DNA from: Selaginella moellendorffii
Taxonomy: Eukaryota > Streptophyta > Lycopodiopsida > Selaginellales > Selaginellaceae
Length of the DNA stretch: 64,000 nt
NCBI RefSeq assembly: GCF_000143415.4
Contig: NW_003314273.1
Coordinates: 1,908,760-1,972,759 of the forward strand
Direction: 5' to 3'
How positions within the stretch are numbered: the first letter of the stretch is position 1; each line of letters begins with the position of its first letter. A program made the position numbers and the translations under genes. The notes under the pieces are model-generated. The model was given only the letters and a program-made list of their open reading frames with translations, did not search any database and was not told the origin of the DNA. Shown piece after piece: positions 37,568 through 48,330 of this stretch.

Positions 37568-38335
37568 ATGGTCTCTCGCGCTCACGCCGCCCCAACGCTT
37601 GCCCGCCGAGCTCCAGCGCCCTGGCATGGCGGCCATCACCGAGCTTCACACCCGCGAGCTCCAGCTCTAGCTCCAGCACATCCACCACACCACCATGGAC
37701 ACCATCCTCGAGGAGCCCACGAGCCAGTGCCAGCTTTAGCTCCAGTTCTTCAAGGTGACGCTCCAGTTCGAGCCCCAGCGCCAGCTGCTTTCGTTCACCC
37801 TGCTCGCAGCCACCCTGCTCATCTAGCTCCAGCGCCTGATGCTCGCCACCACGATCCAGCTCCAGCAGCAGCAGTGTACCATCATCATCACGGTGATGGA
37901 GCTCCTCTGGTTGTTCACCACCATGGTCACCACCATGGAGGACGCCACAACCACCACCATCACCACCACCACCACCACCACCACCACCACCACCATCGTC
38001 GCGAGGGTCACGACGCAGCAGTGGCCACACCAACACCCGCAGCAGTAGTTACAGTGGTTCGGAGGACGCCGTGGTCGCTGCTCCAGCTTCTTCTGTGGGT
38101 TTTGGTTGCGATCTTGGTGCTGCTCGCATGCTTTTTGCTCGTGCGATGGATGTTCTCTCGGAGGAAGCAGTGCAGGAATGCGATCTTTCAGGATCCCGGG
38201 TGGCAGATCGAAGTTGTGGTGGACGATTCTCTGACTGAGAAGAAACAGCTGGAAGCTCACACTCGTGGTTCGCACAGCAATGGCACTCTGGGATTCTCCT
38301 CAAAGTGTCCTGCCAACACTGGCAGTGACGCGTAA
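37568..38335 (+). CDS. His/Ala/Pro-rich single-span membrane protein reading frame, copy 1
   Basis: Open for 255 codons from MVSRAHAAPTLARRAPAPW. Residues 1-120 are rich in Ala, Pro and His; a tract of 15 histidines follows near 37,952-37,996; then VVRRTPWSLLQLLLWVLVA and ILVLLACFLLVRW form a membrane span, and a polar tail has PGWQIEVVVDDSLTEKKQ and SKCPANTGSD. The final GAC GC is followed by gtaagtc, a good donor, so the TAA at 38,333 may be intronic and more exons may follow. I do not recognise the family. It could be a captured gene or a genuine repeat-encoded one. Conservation of frame across copies apart from histidine number supports past coding. Confidence 0.5.
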   Translation: MVSRAHAAPTLARRAPAPWHGGHHRASHPRAPALAPAHPPHHHGHHPRGAHEPVPALAPVLQGDAPVRAPAPAAFVHPARSHPAHLAPAPDARHHDPAPAAAVYHHHHGDGAPLVVHHHGHHHGGRHNHHHHHHHHHHHHHHHRREGHDAAVATPTPAAVVTVVRRTPWSLLQLLLWVLVAILVLLACFLLVRWMFSRRKQCRNAIFQDPGWQIEVVVDDSLTEKKQLEAHTRGSHSNGTLGFSSKCPANTGSDA

Positions 38336-38819
38336 GTCAGCACAGTGCATGCCTTGTCACATGGAAGATTGTGTACAAGCAATCTTCAAGGAGATGAAGT
38401 TGCAGAGCAAGAAGACAGCAGGGTCTTGCTCACGGACGGTGAAGAGTCCACTGGTGGAAGTCACCAGGCTTGGAAGTTATCCAAGGAAGGCTGGAAAGTA
38501 GAGCAGGAACCTACCAAGTTTCGATTTGACTGAGGTATCCTCTAGAGGTGACGGGCGAGCAGACGTTAGTGCACCTCGAAAGGCCAGAGAAGTTGCTTGA
38601 GACGAAAGGTTTGAGAAAAGGTAACGTACTACTTTTGCTCTCTGTTCTTGCAGGTGCTCAAATCTCAACTTCGATGAGAAGAAGCAGAGCAGGGCATAGC
38701 GGCCAGATAGGTTTCCCCAGAGTCAAGAGCATCATAAGCCAGGAATCAAGCAAGTGCAAAATTGTGGAAGTATGGTCGAAGTCTACACTGCGGCTTGCAA
38801 CACAGGTTGTTTGACAGGA

Positions 38820-39323
38820 TGGGACGAAGAACAGGATAGGTTGGTCTACCTCGCAAATTAACCCAATGCATTCGTCGCAAGCAGCCTCGTGGACATGTGG
38901 AAGCATCAGAAGTGTTCAGGAGGACAAAGAAACACGACGTTGGTTGCCTGGAACACGATCATCATGGGACGTGCACGTCTTCTACCAGATGCAACGAGAA
39001 GCTGGCCTGCCTCCAAACGCTGAGACTTTGCATGGAGCAGCAAAACGTTGTTTCCTGGGATTTGCCAAGAACAACCTTTGCTCTTGAGTGCTATGAGCAA
39101 GCCGCAGCCAAACGCTCAGACTTTCATGGTGGCACTCAAGGCACGCGGCGACTTAGCAGAGAAGAGGCTCCACTCGCAGATCTGGGAGAGAAATCTGGAG
39201 GGAATCCACTACTCAGCGTGGTCGCTCAATGAGAGAAAAGCTTTTCTTGGGAGCTTGGTAAACTTTGCAAGGAAAGAGTGTTATGCAAGGTTGATGGAGC
39301 CGTCAATCAAAGATGGTACCTGA
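38820..39323 (+). pseudogene. Frameshifted PPR-like gene fragment, copy 1
   Basis: Pieces of a plant PPR protein appear in alternating frames: SLVDMW with EVFRRTKKHDV (a motif and its linker), VAWNTIIMG-like sequence, VHVFYQMQREAGLPPNAETLH, QNVVSWD, and PNAQTFMVALKARGDLAEKRLHSQIWERN. The usual 35-residue spacing is broken by indels. PPR proteins bind organellar RNA; this copy cannot encode one. Upstream, 38,340-38,810 holds unassigned exon-like sequence that recurs with it in all copies. Confidence 0.65.
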
Positions 39324-41100
39324 AAAGACGCGAAAGGATCTTAGCTGGCACACCTTGGTGAAGAGATAAAAACTATGAGAGACAATACTTATCTCTTAAT
39401 TAATTTGCTGTGAGTAATTTAGTTATAAACTTATTTGAGATTAATATTATAGTAGAATAAACAAAAATATACTAGAAAGTGTTTATACGGAAGTTTATAA
39501 ATTATAATCAAAAAGATTAATCTAAATGAACAACAACTATTAGATATTAAAATATCCTAGAATCTCCAAGCATAGTTTAAGTATATTCAATACCACCATA
39601 GGTTTGCTGAAGCAAAGATCTATAGTGTTTGGTCACTTTAAACCTATAGAAGCTTATTCACAAACCTATTTACATTATTATATAGAACTTTTTTCCCAAA
39701 ACTTCTTTGATTAAACTTGGGACTTAAGTTTCTCTGAGATTTTGTTGTTGATTAGATGTTATGTTTTTCTTTCAACCATGCTCTGTACAAATATATAACT
39801 TTTATAATTATAATTCAAGTTCTTTAAATCTTTTTTGATTTCATATTAGTAGACGAGAAACAACAAACATATGAACATTACAAATACTTGGTTAAAGGAA
39901 GCAAAGACAACATACTCAAAAGCATTATAGTTGAAAGTAAAAAATAGCCATCAAGCAAGAATACCATCATTATGAGTATATAATTCTCAAGTATGGAAGT
40001 GATCTTATAAATGGGAAGCTTTACAACATCATAATCAACCAATTCCCGAATTACAATTACATATAAACATTAAAATTCTGAAATCATTCATCCTTTGCAT
40101 AGGATGGATCCAAATGTTAAAGTTTGGATTCATCATAACGTCTGAACATGAGGTGAAAAAAATAGATATTGGTATTGTATTTGAAACTAAAATAAACTTT
40201 ATCTATAAATTACACTGAAAACAATATAGGGCATTTCTTATAATTACACTCAAAGAGAGAGTTAATTCTTCAATAAAAGAAAAACGTGCAACCATCACGA
40301 AACTTGAATGTATCAACGACCTTGTCTAGATCAGCTGAAAGAAGGCACAAAGAAACTTGCCAAGCATCAGCAAGACAAAAGCACACAATTTACTTTGGAC
40401 AACTCTCTATCACGAAATCAAAAAAGATTTAAAGTACTTGAATCATAGTTACAAAGTTGTACATTTGTACAGGACAGAATGTAACATCTAATCTACTTGG
40501 AGAAGCTTGAGTCCCAAGTTTTCAAGTTAAGTTTAAGTGACCAAACACCATAGATATATAATTTCCTATATAAATAACCATTTGTGAAATATGATCCAGA
40601 GCATGATTGTCTCTGATATTTTTATCTTTTGACCATGGTGTGCCCCCTAAGATCCCTTCGCCTGTTTTCATCTTTGTTTGGGTTTTGTTGATGGCTCCGT
40701 CAATCTTGCATTACACTCTTTCTCCATTTTCCTCACAAAGTTTACCAGCAAGCTCCTGAGATGAGCAACACCTCCTAATACCCTCTCCACAATAAGATTG
40801 TATGTCCATTCCCGTCCCTGAAATAACATGTCATTGATGAAAAAGTCAAAGAACAAGATACTTACCATGTGTAAGGAGATAAGCTCCAGAGCCTTCACAG
40901 CTTTTCATGAAACTGACAAACTTCAGTTTCGCCTTCACAAGAAGGTACTTGATTTATGTGATGCTTAGGCCAAGATGGTCGAACTAGTTAGAAGTATCTG
41001 ACTTCAAGCTATTTTAGCTATAAGATGAAACAAAAAAGCTATGAACTAAAAACTATAGTACCTATGAACATCATGCTTTGTAAGGCACTCTCCAGGTACT

Positions 41101-41983
41101 TCAAATGAGTAGTGTAAGAGGAAGTGCCGGAGTAATACTGAACTTGGGGCGGAAAACTTCTTGAGAGGCAGCCACGTCTCCACACTTCCTATAGAATGTG
41201 ATGAGTGAGCACGCGAGTAGTGGATTCCGTCCAGATTTCTCTTCCAGATCTGCGAGTGGAGCCTCTTCGCCTAAGTCGCCCCGTGCCTTGAGCGCCACCA
41301 CGAAAGTCTGAGCGTTTGGCTGCTGGCTTGCTCATAGCGCTCGAGAGCAAAGGTTGTTCTCGGTGTATCCCAGGAAAGGATGTTTTGCTCAGCGTTTGGA
41401 GGTAGGCCAGCTTCTCGTTGCATCCGATAGAAGAAGTGCATGTCCCATGATGATCGTGTTCCAGGCATGTTTCTTCGTCCTCCCGAACACTTCTGACGCT
41501 TCCACATGTCCACGAGGCTGCTTGCGACAAATGCATCAGCTTCGTATTCACAATTTGTGAGGCGAGAGTGTTGCTTTCCAGGTAGACCAACCTATCCTGT
41601 TCATCGTCCCATCCTGTCGAACAACCTGTGTTGCAAGCCGCAGTGTAGACTTCGACCATACTTTCACAATTGCACTTGCTTGATTCCCCGCTTGTGATGC
41701 TCTTGACTCTAGAGAAACTTATCTGGCCACTATGCCCTGTACTGCTTCTTCTCATCAAAGTTGAGATTTGAGCGCCTGCAAGAATAGAGAGCAAAAGTAG
41801 TACGTTACATTTTCTCAAACCTTTCGTCTCGAGCAACCTCTCTGGCCTTTGGAGGTGCACCAACGTCTGCTCCCTTGTCACCTCTAGAGGATAGCTCGTA
41901 AATCCTTCATCAAATCGAAACTTGGTAGGTTCTTGCTCTACCTTCCAATCCATGTTCCGAGCCAGTTGTGTCATAACTTCCAA
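41101..41983 (-). pseudogene. PPR-like fragment with upstream exon-like block, copy 2
   Basis: Reads on the minus strand as 264 open codons from MEVMTQLARNMDWKVEQEP, through ETKGLRK and AGAQISTLMRR, into frameshifted PPR sequence, then ACSLITFYRKCGDVAASQEVF. The last part is a clear PPR S-type motif. The first 100 residues are unassigned. Sequence differs from copy 1 by many substitutions and short indels. The mirror copy at 57,455-58,337 is nearly identical. Confidence 0.6.
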
Positions 41984-42119
41984 GTCTGGCGACTTCCACC
42001 AGTCAACCCTTGTATGTGATCTCTGGGTGAGATCAAGAGCCTACTGTCTTCTTGCTCTGCAACTTCATCTCCTTGAAGATTGATTCTACACAATCTTCCC
42101 TGTGACAACACATGCACTG

Positions 42120-42345
42120 TGCTGACTTACGTGTCACTGCCAGTGTTGGCAGGACACTTTGCGGAGAATTCCAGTGTACCATTGCTGTGGGAACTACGAG
42201 TGTGAGCATCCAGCTGTTTCTTCTCAGTCGGAGAATCGTCCACCACAACTTCCAGATGATCCGTCACTTCGATCTGCCACCCGGGCTCCTGAACGATCGC
42301 ATTCCTGCGCTGCTTCCTTTGAGATAACATGCATCGCTCAATCAC
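42120..42345 (-). pseudogene. 3' part of the His-rich membrane protein frame, diverged copy
   Basis: Minus-strand reading LSQRKQRRNAIVQEPGWQIEV, then VVVDDSPTEKKQLDAHTRSS and SAKCPANTGSDT. It matches only the tail after the membrane span, with an extra TDHLE insertion. The His tract and span are absent. Confidence 0.75.
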
Positions 42346-45114
42346 GAAATGCTCTCCACAGTATAGGTATGATATTTCAAAAAGAGAAATGGATATCTTT
42401 CCAATCCTAATGTCCTACTTGCAGTGACACGCCACTTTGCATACTTTGAATAACGAAACTCTTTTTTTCCTCGTTTTTCAACTTAGCACTCATTGAATGT
42501 GATCATGGAGACACAAGCCATCAGCGTGCACAAACTACTTCCCTACAGGAAACTGGGGAAAAGAAACACGAGATAAATATCTATCCATTGCTGTTTTGAT
42601 AGTGTCACGGTGCCCAACCGAAAGCATGAGACTGATAGATGCAAAAATGCAAGTTGGATTATCTTTGTCATGTAGATGGCATCCTTGTTGTCTTCACGCT
42701 CCTGCCTACCAGTCTTCTTTTTCTCGGCCGGTGGAGGTCTCTTATTATGGTTGCCTCTATTGCAGACACAACATATCAAAGTAGTTTCATAATGTCAGAG
42801 GCAAAAGCAAAAGAATTAACCCATCTGGGTACTGGAATAAAAGCCAGTTTGTCACAGACGGTAGAGCAGCAATCCAGTGACCCAACAGTGGAGGGAACTA
42901 GCACCATCCGGTTTTACTTCTTCATCGTGGATCCCTGTGGTCAACCATAGTCAACACCAGTAAAATCGGTCAAAACGCTTGGAATGATTGGTTACCCGGG
43001 ATTACAAACTTGGTTGACATAATGGTTTGTTTGTTTTCCACATTTAAGAATTTCAGTTATTTCTCAAATAAGGAAGTACTCGCATTGATGTCTTTATTGA
43101 TTCTCTTTTTTAGTAAATGAGTTTTGACATCTTTGTTTGGTTTCGTTGACAGCTCTGTCAACCTTGTATTACACTCTTTCTCCATTTTCTTCGAAAAGTT
43201 TACTGACAAGCTCCTGAGAAACCTTTTTTTCTCATTTTGATTAAGTTCTTCGGATCCATGAGATTGGCCTTCAGTGATAGTTCCCTCATTCTGACACAGC
43301 ACTCCTAGTTCTCAGGCAGCTCCCAAACACCTAAATTAGAAGTATGGTTGTGTTACGTGATAAATACCTTCTAAGGTGAGATGTGCAAAAGACCTTTTAA
43401 TACCCTCTCCACATTAAAATTGCATCTTGTGAAGGCTATAAGATGGAAATAAAAAAGCTATAAACTTATGAATGTTTCATAAAATTATAAAGCATTAATG
43501 GTGTTAAAGATCTTATTCCAACTTGGTATATATTATTTAGTAGTGTCAAAAAAAATTTTTAAAATGACATTTCTCTCAAATAACTATCACCATCTAAGAT
43601 GATGTTCTATATAAAAGGATTTTCTAATAAAAAGAGCTAATAAACAAGGGAGTTGACAAGGATATCTTGATATACTAAAGAATATTTTATAAGGTTTTAG
43701 CTGCAATATTTTATTAAAAAGGTTTTAAAAAATAATAATTTAAGTATATAATATTTTTTAGCAATATTTACTATTTGATAGAGGTTTTGTATCATCACTT
43801 AATTTAGAAAAGAAAATATTATTTTTAAACTCTATAAATTAGTATTTACACTAATTGTTTAAGTATATATTTATATTAAGCTTTTCATTATTACTATAAA
43901 GGTGATTATAAGAAATGCCCTATATTTTTTTCAGTGTAATTTATAGATAAATTTTAATTTAATTTTAAATATAATACCAATATCTTTTTTTTCACCTCAT
44001 ATTCAAACATTATCATGAATCCAACGTTTAAAATTTTGATCCATCCTATGCAAAAGATGAAAAACATTATTTAAACATTTAAAGAATTATATGTACTTGC
44101 AACTCAGGAATTGGTTGATTATGATGTTGTAAAGCTTCTCATTTACCATATCACTTCCATAACTGAGAATTATATACTCATGATGATAATATTGTTGTTT
44201 GATGTTAATCTTTTACTTTTAACTATAATGCCTTTGAGTATGTTGTCTTCGCATCCTTTGACTAAGTATTTGTAATCTTTATATAATTGTTGTTTCTCGT
44301 TTATTAATACGAAATCAGAAAACATTTAAAGAACTTGAATTGTAATTATAAAGTTTATATATTTGTACAGGACATGGTTAAAAGAAGAATATAACATCTA
44401 ATCTACAACAAAATCTCAAAGAAACTTAAGTCCCAAGTTTTAATATGGGTTTAATCAAAGTTGTTTTGGATAAAAAGTTCTATATAGTAATGTAAATAGG
44501 TTTCTAAATAAGCTTGTATACGTTTAAGTACTACAGATCTATAGTCGGTTTAACCTATAGCAGATTGAATATTAATCTAAATCAACAACAACTATTAGAT
44601 ATTAAAATATCCTAGAATTTGCAAGCATATTCTAGGATATTTTAATATCTAGGTTTTGTTCATATTTTTATTTATAATTTTCTAAACACTTTCTAGTATA
44701 TTCTTGTTTATTTTACTATTAATATTAATCTTGATTTATAAATTAATTTTTTTGTTATAACTATTGATCAATTAAATTACTCAATGAATGTTACTACTGC
44801 AAATTAATTAAGAGATAAGTATTGTCTCTCATATTTTTTATCTTTATCTCTTCACCATGGTGTGCCAGCTAAGATCCTTTCACTTCTTTTCAGGTACCAT
44901 CTTTGTTTGTGTTTCATTGACATACTTTGCATCACACACTTTCCTTGCAAAGTTTACCAACAAGCTCCTGAGAAAAGATTTTCTCTCATTTTGATTAAGT
45001 TCTTCGGATCCATGAGATTAAAGCATATGCCTTCAGTCATATGTAGCGCTTTTAGTTCTCAGGCAGTTCCCAAGCACCTAAATGAAAAGCAACCTTCCAC
45101 AGTACCTATGACCA

Positions 45115-45640
45115 TCATGCTTCGTAAGGCGCTCTCCAGTTACTCCAAATGAGTAGTGCAAGAAGAAGTGTGTCATCGTGACAGTGACGCCAGAGTACTT
45201 CTGAACTTGGGGTGGAAAACTTCTCGAGCGGCAGGCATGTCTCCACACTGAGCGAGCACATTCCGTCCAGATTTCTCTCCCGGATCTGCGAGTGGAGCCT
45301 CTTCTCTGCTAAGTCACCGCGTGCATTGAGCACCACCATGAAAAGTCTGAGCGTTTGGCTGCCGGTTTGCTCGTAGCACTCTAGAGCAAAGGTTGTTCTC
45401 AGCATATCCCAAGAAACGATGTTTTGCTGCTCCATGCAAAGTCTCAGAGTTTGGAGGCAGACCAGCTTCTCGTTGCATCTGATAGAAGACGTGCATGTCC
45501 CATGATGATCGTGTTCCAGGCAACCAACGTCGTGTTTCTTCGTCCTCCCGACAAATGCATTGGCTTCGATTCACAATTTGTGAGGTAGACCAACCTATCC
45601 TGTTCTTCGTCCCATCCTCTCAAACAACCTGTGTTGCAAG
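45115..45640 (-). pseudogene. Frameshifted PPR-like gene fragment, copy 3
   Basis: Minus-strand pieces: DEETRRWLPGTRSSWDMHVF in one frame, MEQQNIVSWDMLRTTFALEC and LFMVVLNARGDLAEKRLHSQ in another. Related to copy 1 with several indels, including loss of sequence before EDEETRR. Its mirror at 52,660-53,181 differs by about one residue over the compared parts. Confidence 0.65.
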
Positions 45641-46088
45641 CCGCAGTGTAGATACTTTCACAATTGCACTCGCTTGATTCCTGGCTTATGATGCTCTTGA
45701 CTCTGGGGAAACCTATCTGGCTGCTATGCCTTGCATCGAAGTTGAGATTTGAGCACCTGCAAGAACAGAGAGCAAAAGTAGTACGTTACCTTTTCTCAAA
45801 CCTTTCGTCTCAAGCAACTTCTCTGGCCTTTCGAGGTGCACTAACGTCTGCTCGCCCGTCACCTCTAGAGGATACCTCAGTCAAATCGAAACTTGGTAGG
45901 TTCCTGCTCTACTTTCCAGTCCATGTTCCGAGCCAGCTGCGCGATAACTTCCAAGCCTGGTGACTTCCACCAGTGGACTCTTCACCGTCCGTGAGCAAGA
46001 CCCTGCTGTCTTCTTGCTCTGCAACTTCATCTCCTTGAAGATTGCTTGTACACAATCTTCCATGTGACAAGGCATGCACTGTGCTGAC

Positions 46089-46865
46089 TTACGCGTCACT
46101 GCCAGTGTTGGCAGGACACTTTGAGGAGAATCCCAGAGTGCCATTGCTGTGCGAACCACGAGTGTGAGCTTCCAGCTGTTTCTTCTCAGTCAGAGAATCG
46201 TCCACCACAACTTCGATCTGCCACCCGGGATCCTGAAAGATCGCATTCCTGCACTGCTTCCTCTGAGAGAACATCCATCGCACGAGCAAAAAGCATGCGA
46301 GCAGCACCAAGATCGCAACCAAAACCCACAGAAGAAGCTGGAGCAGCGACCACGGCGTCCTCCGAACCACTGTAACTACTGCTGCGGGTGTTGGTGTGGC
46401 CACTGCTGCGTCGTGACCCTCGCGACGATGGTGGTGGTGGTGGTGGTGGTGGTGGTGGTGGTGGTGGTGGTGATGGTGGTGGTTGTGGCGTCCTCCATGG
46501 TGGTGACCATGGTGGTGAACAACCAGAGGAGCTCCATCACCGTGATGATGATGGTACACTGCTGCTGCTGGAGCTGGATCGTGGTGGCGAGCATCAGGCG
46601 CTGGAGCTAGATGAGCAGGGTGGCCACGAGCAGGGTGAACGAAAGCAGCTGGCGCTGGGGCTCGAACTGGAGCGTCACCTTGAAGAACTGGAGCTAAAGC
46701 TGGCACTGGCTCGTGGGCTCCTGGAGGATGGTGTCCATGGTGGTGTGGTGGATGTGCTGGAGCTAGAGCTGGAGCTCGCGGGTGTGAAGCTCGGTGATGG
46801 CCGCCATGCCAGGGCGCTGGAGCTCGGCGGGCAAGCGTTGGGGCGGCGTGAGCGCGAGAGACCAT
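46089..46865 (-). CDS. His/Ala/Pro-rich single-span membrane protein reading frame, copy 2
   Basis: Open for 258 codons and nearly identical to copy 1 (for example PPGAHEP for PRGAHEP and RGHPAH for RSHPAH), with three more histidines (about 18). The same good donor follows the last codons. Function unknown, as for copy 1. Confidence 0.5.
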   Translation of the reverse strand: MVSRAHAAPTLARRAPAPWHGGHHRASHPRAPALAPAHPPHHHGHHPPGAHEPVPALAPVLQGDAPVRAPAPAAFVHPARGHPAHLAPAPDARHHDPAPAAAVYHHHHGDGAPLVVHHHGHHHGGRHNHHHHHHHHHHHHHHHHHHRREGHDAAVATPTPAAVVTVVRRTPWSLLQLLLWVLVAILVLLACFLLVRWMFSQRKQCRNAIFQDPGWQIEVVVDDSLTEKKQLEAHTRGSHSNGTLGFSSKCPANTGSDA

Positions 46866-47081
46866 AGCTTACCTGACGAGAGAGAAAAATCCAAGCGAGA
46901 AAGATTATAACCTAACCCTTGACTTAGAAAATAGAAAATAAAGAGGTACTTTTGGCTTTGTGAAAAAAACAAGAGCTTGTGACGTTGTGGATTGTCGGAC
47001 TTGAACTGAGCATGCCAAAGAGCCCAAACCTAGATGTGAACAGCGATTTAATCTCACAATCACGAAATGCTCAATATTTCA

Positions 47082-48248
47082 AAAAGATAAGGCATTTTTA
47101 ATTTGATGGCAACTCCTTTCCATGCTCAATTCTAATTTACTTGCAGTGAATGAAACTTTTTTACTCGTTTGCAAAAAAGTGGGAAAAAGAAATACAAGAT
47201 AAACATCTATGCATTGCTCTGTTGACAATCTCACGGTGCAACATCCATTCATAGTTCCCCTAGTCAACACCAGTAAAATCGGTCAAAACGCCTGGAACGA
47301 TCCAATAATCAAACATATTTGGAGATGCTGGTTATTGATCCCTAAGCGAGCACTCTACCATCTGAGTTATCTCCCCTTAGCAAAGAAACAAAAATGCTAA
47401 ACTTTTCTCTTCACCATTCTAATACTCATCCTTGGAGATTCTGGCAGCTTTTGTTGCATTTCAAGAGCCTTTTGAGAGATGAGCTTTGGAAAGCCCACCA
47501 TCTCCAGCAAGTTTCTATAGCCAAGAAGCTGCATCAGCAGGCAACCATGAAGAATGTTACTAATGCTTATAATAATAATACATATTATAGTAATAATAAT
47601 CACAAGAGGAGGAGGAAAAGGGATAGTGTTTTGCTTTGCAGTGTTATGCAAGAGGATGAGTAAAGCAATTGGTAAAACCAACACAATATAAATCAACTGG
47701 TATGGTCTTCTGTACCAATCAAATTGTCTAAACACTAATATTAATTGGTATTTTGGTTTGCTAGTAAACATATTTAGCTACATATTTGTATAGCTAAAAG
47801 TCTTTTAAAATGAGTAACTTGTTTTTCTTACAAAAGCTCAAAATTGCAAATGTCACCTTCACATTCTTTCAAAATTTAAGTGCATTTGCTTTTCTGAACA
47901 AACAAATAGAGATATTGGGCATGCTTGATCAATCCAAAGAAACCAATTATTAAAAGCTTACTTGGTGATGGATTTTGTTTCAAGGTGGCCTCTCTCCATT
48001 CCTTGTAATCCAAGCATGTTGTCCTGCCTGGATCTTGTACCAAAACCAAACTAATGCCTGTGGAACTTGTAAGTTGTAACAAGCAAATCAATGCCTTCCT
48101 ACTGACCTCAAGAATGTACAACTTAATGTAGTCCTATACAGATCTGATAATAGAGAGAGCAAAAGGAGTCATTAAAAATATTTTCAAATATTCTGGTACA
48201 CGAAAGAATAATTTCTTAATGTTTTCGTGGCAATATTTTTATTAAACA
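47082..48248 (-). repeat. 1.1-kb interspersed repeat, copy x3
   Basis: Inverted counterpart of x2; an 81-codon open stretch inside translates identically in x2, x3 and x6, showing very recent exchange or duplication. Confidence 0.85.
47320..47376 (-). pseudogene. tRNA-Ala relic, mirror of 37,057-37,113
   Basis: Carries the same internal deletion of the anticodon arm as the x2 copy, on the opposite strand, so the deletion predates the palindrome. Confidence 0.85.
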
Positions 48249-48330
48249 GGTATTTTTAAAAATTTTAAATTTAAATAGTATTTAGATCTGAGTGGCAATA
48301 TTTCTTATTTAATAGAGGTTTTACCTTCTG

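Larger units (their letters stand above)
33985..40250 (+). repeat. Left arm of the inner palindrome (P1)
   Basis: Reverse complement of 43,905-50,449. Paired landmarks keep a constant coordinate sum near 84,433 over 33,985-38,500 (for example 34,279 with 50,154, 36,312 with 48,121), showing almost no indels there. Inward of 38,500 the sum drifts to about 84,150-84,210 and substitutions are common, so the outer part is more similar than the inner part. Confidence 0.9.
40251..43904. other. Core between the inner palindrome arms
   Basis: About 3.65 kb that is not self-complementary. It carries minus-strand copies of the PPR-like fragment and the His-protein 3' end, plus unassigned sequence at 42,380-43,900. 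The outer palindrome repeats it inverted at about 54,400-59,180, where the 1.14-kb extra segment is present. Confidence 0.7.
35678..48330 (+). repeat. Left arm of the outer palindrome (P2)
   Basis: Reverse complement of 50,840-63,780. Landmark sums are about 99,458 for 36,312-37,040, 99,438 for 39,323-41,983, 99,426 at 42,779, and about 98,284-98,296 from 43,302 to 46,375. The single large step of about 1,140 is one indel at 43,020. Long translated stretches are identical or differ at single residues between the arms. Confidence 0.9.

Noticed and set aside
37823-38275. Long open frames antisense to the His tract (Val- or Gly-rich) in all copies
   Set aside because: They follow from translating the CAC/CCA repeat in other frames and lack any domain; the sense frame with a membrane span explains the openness.
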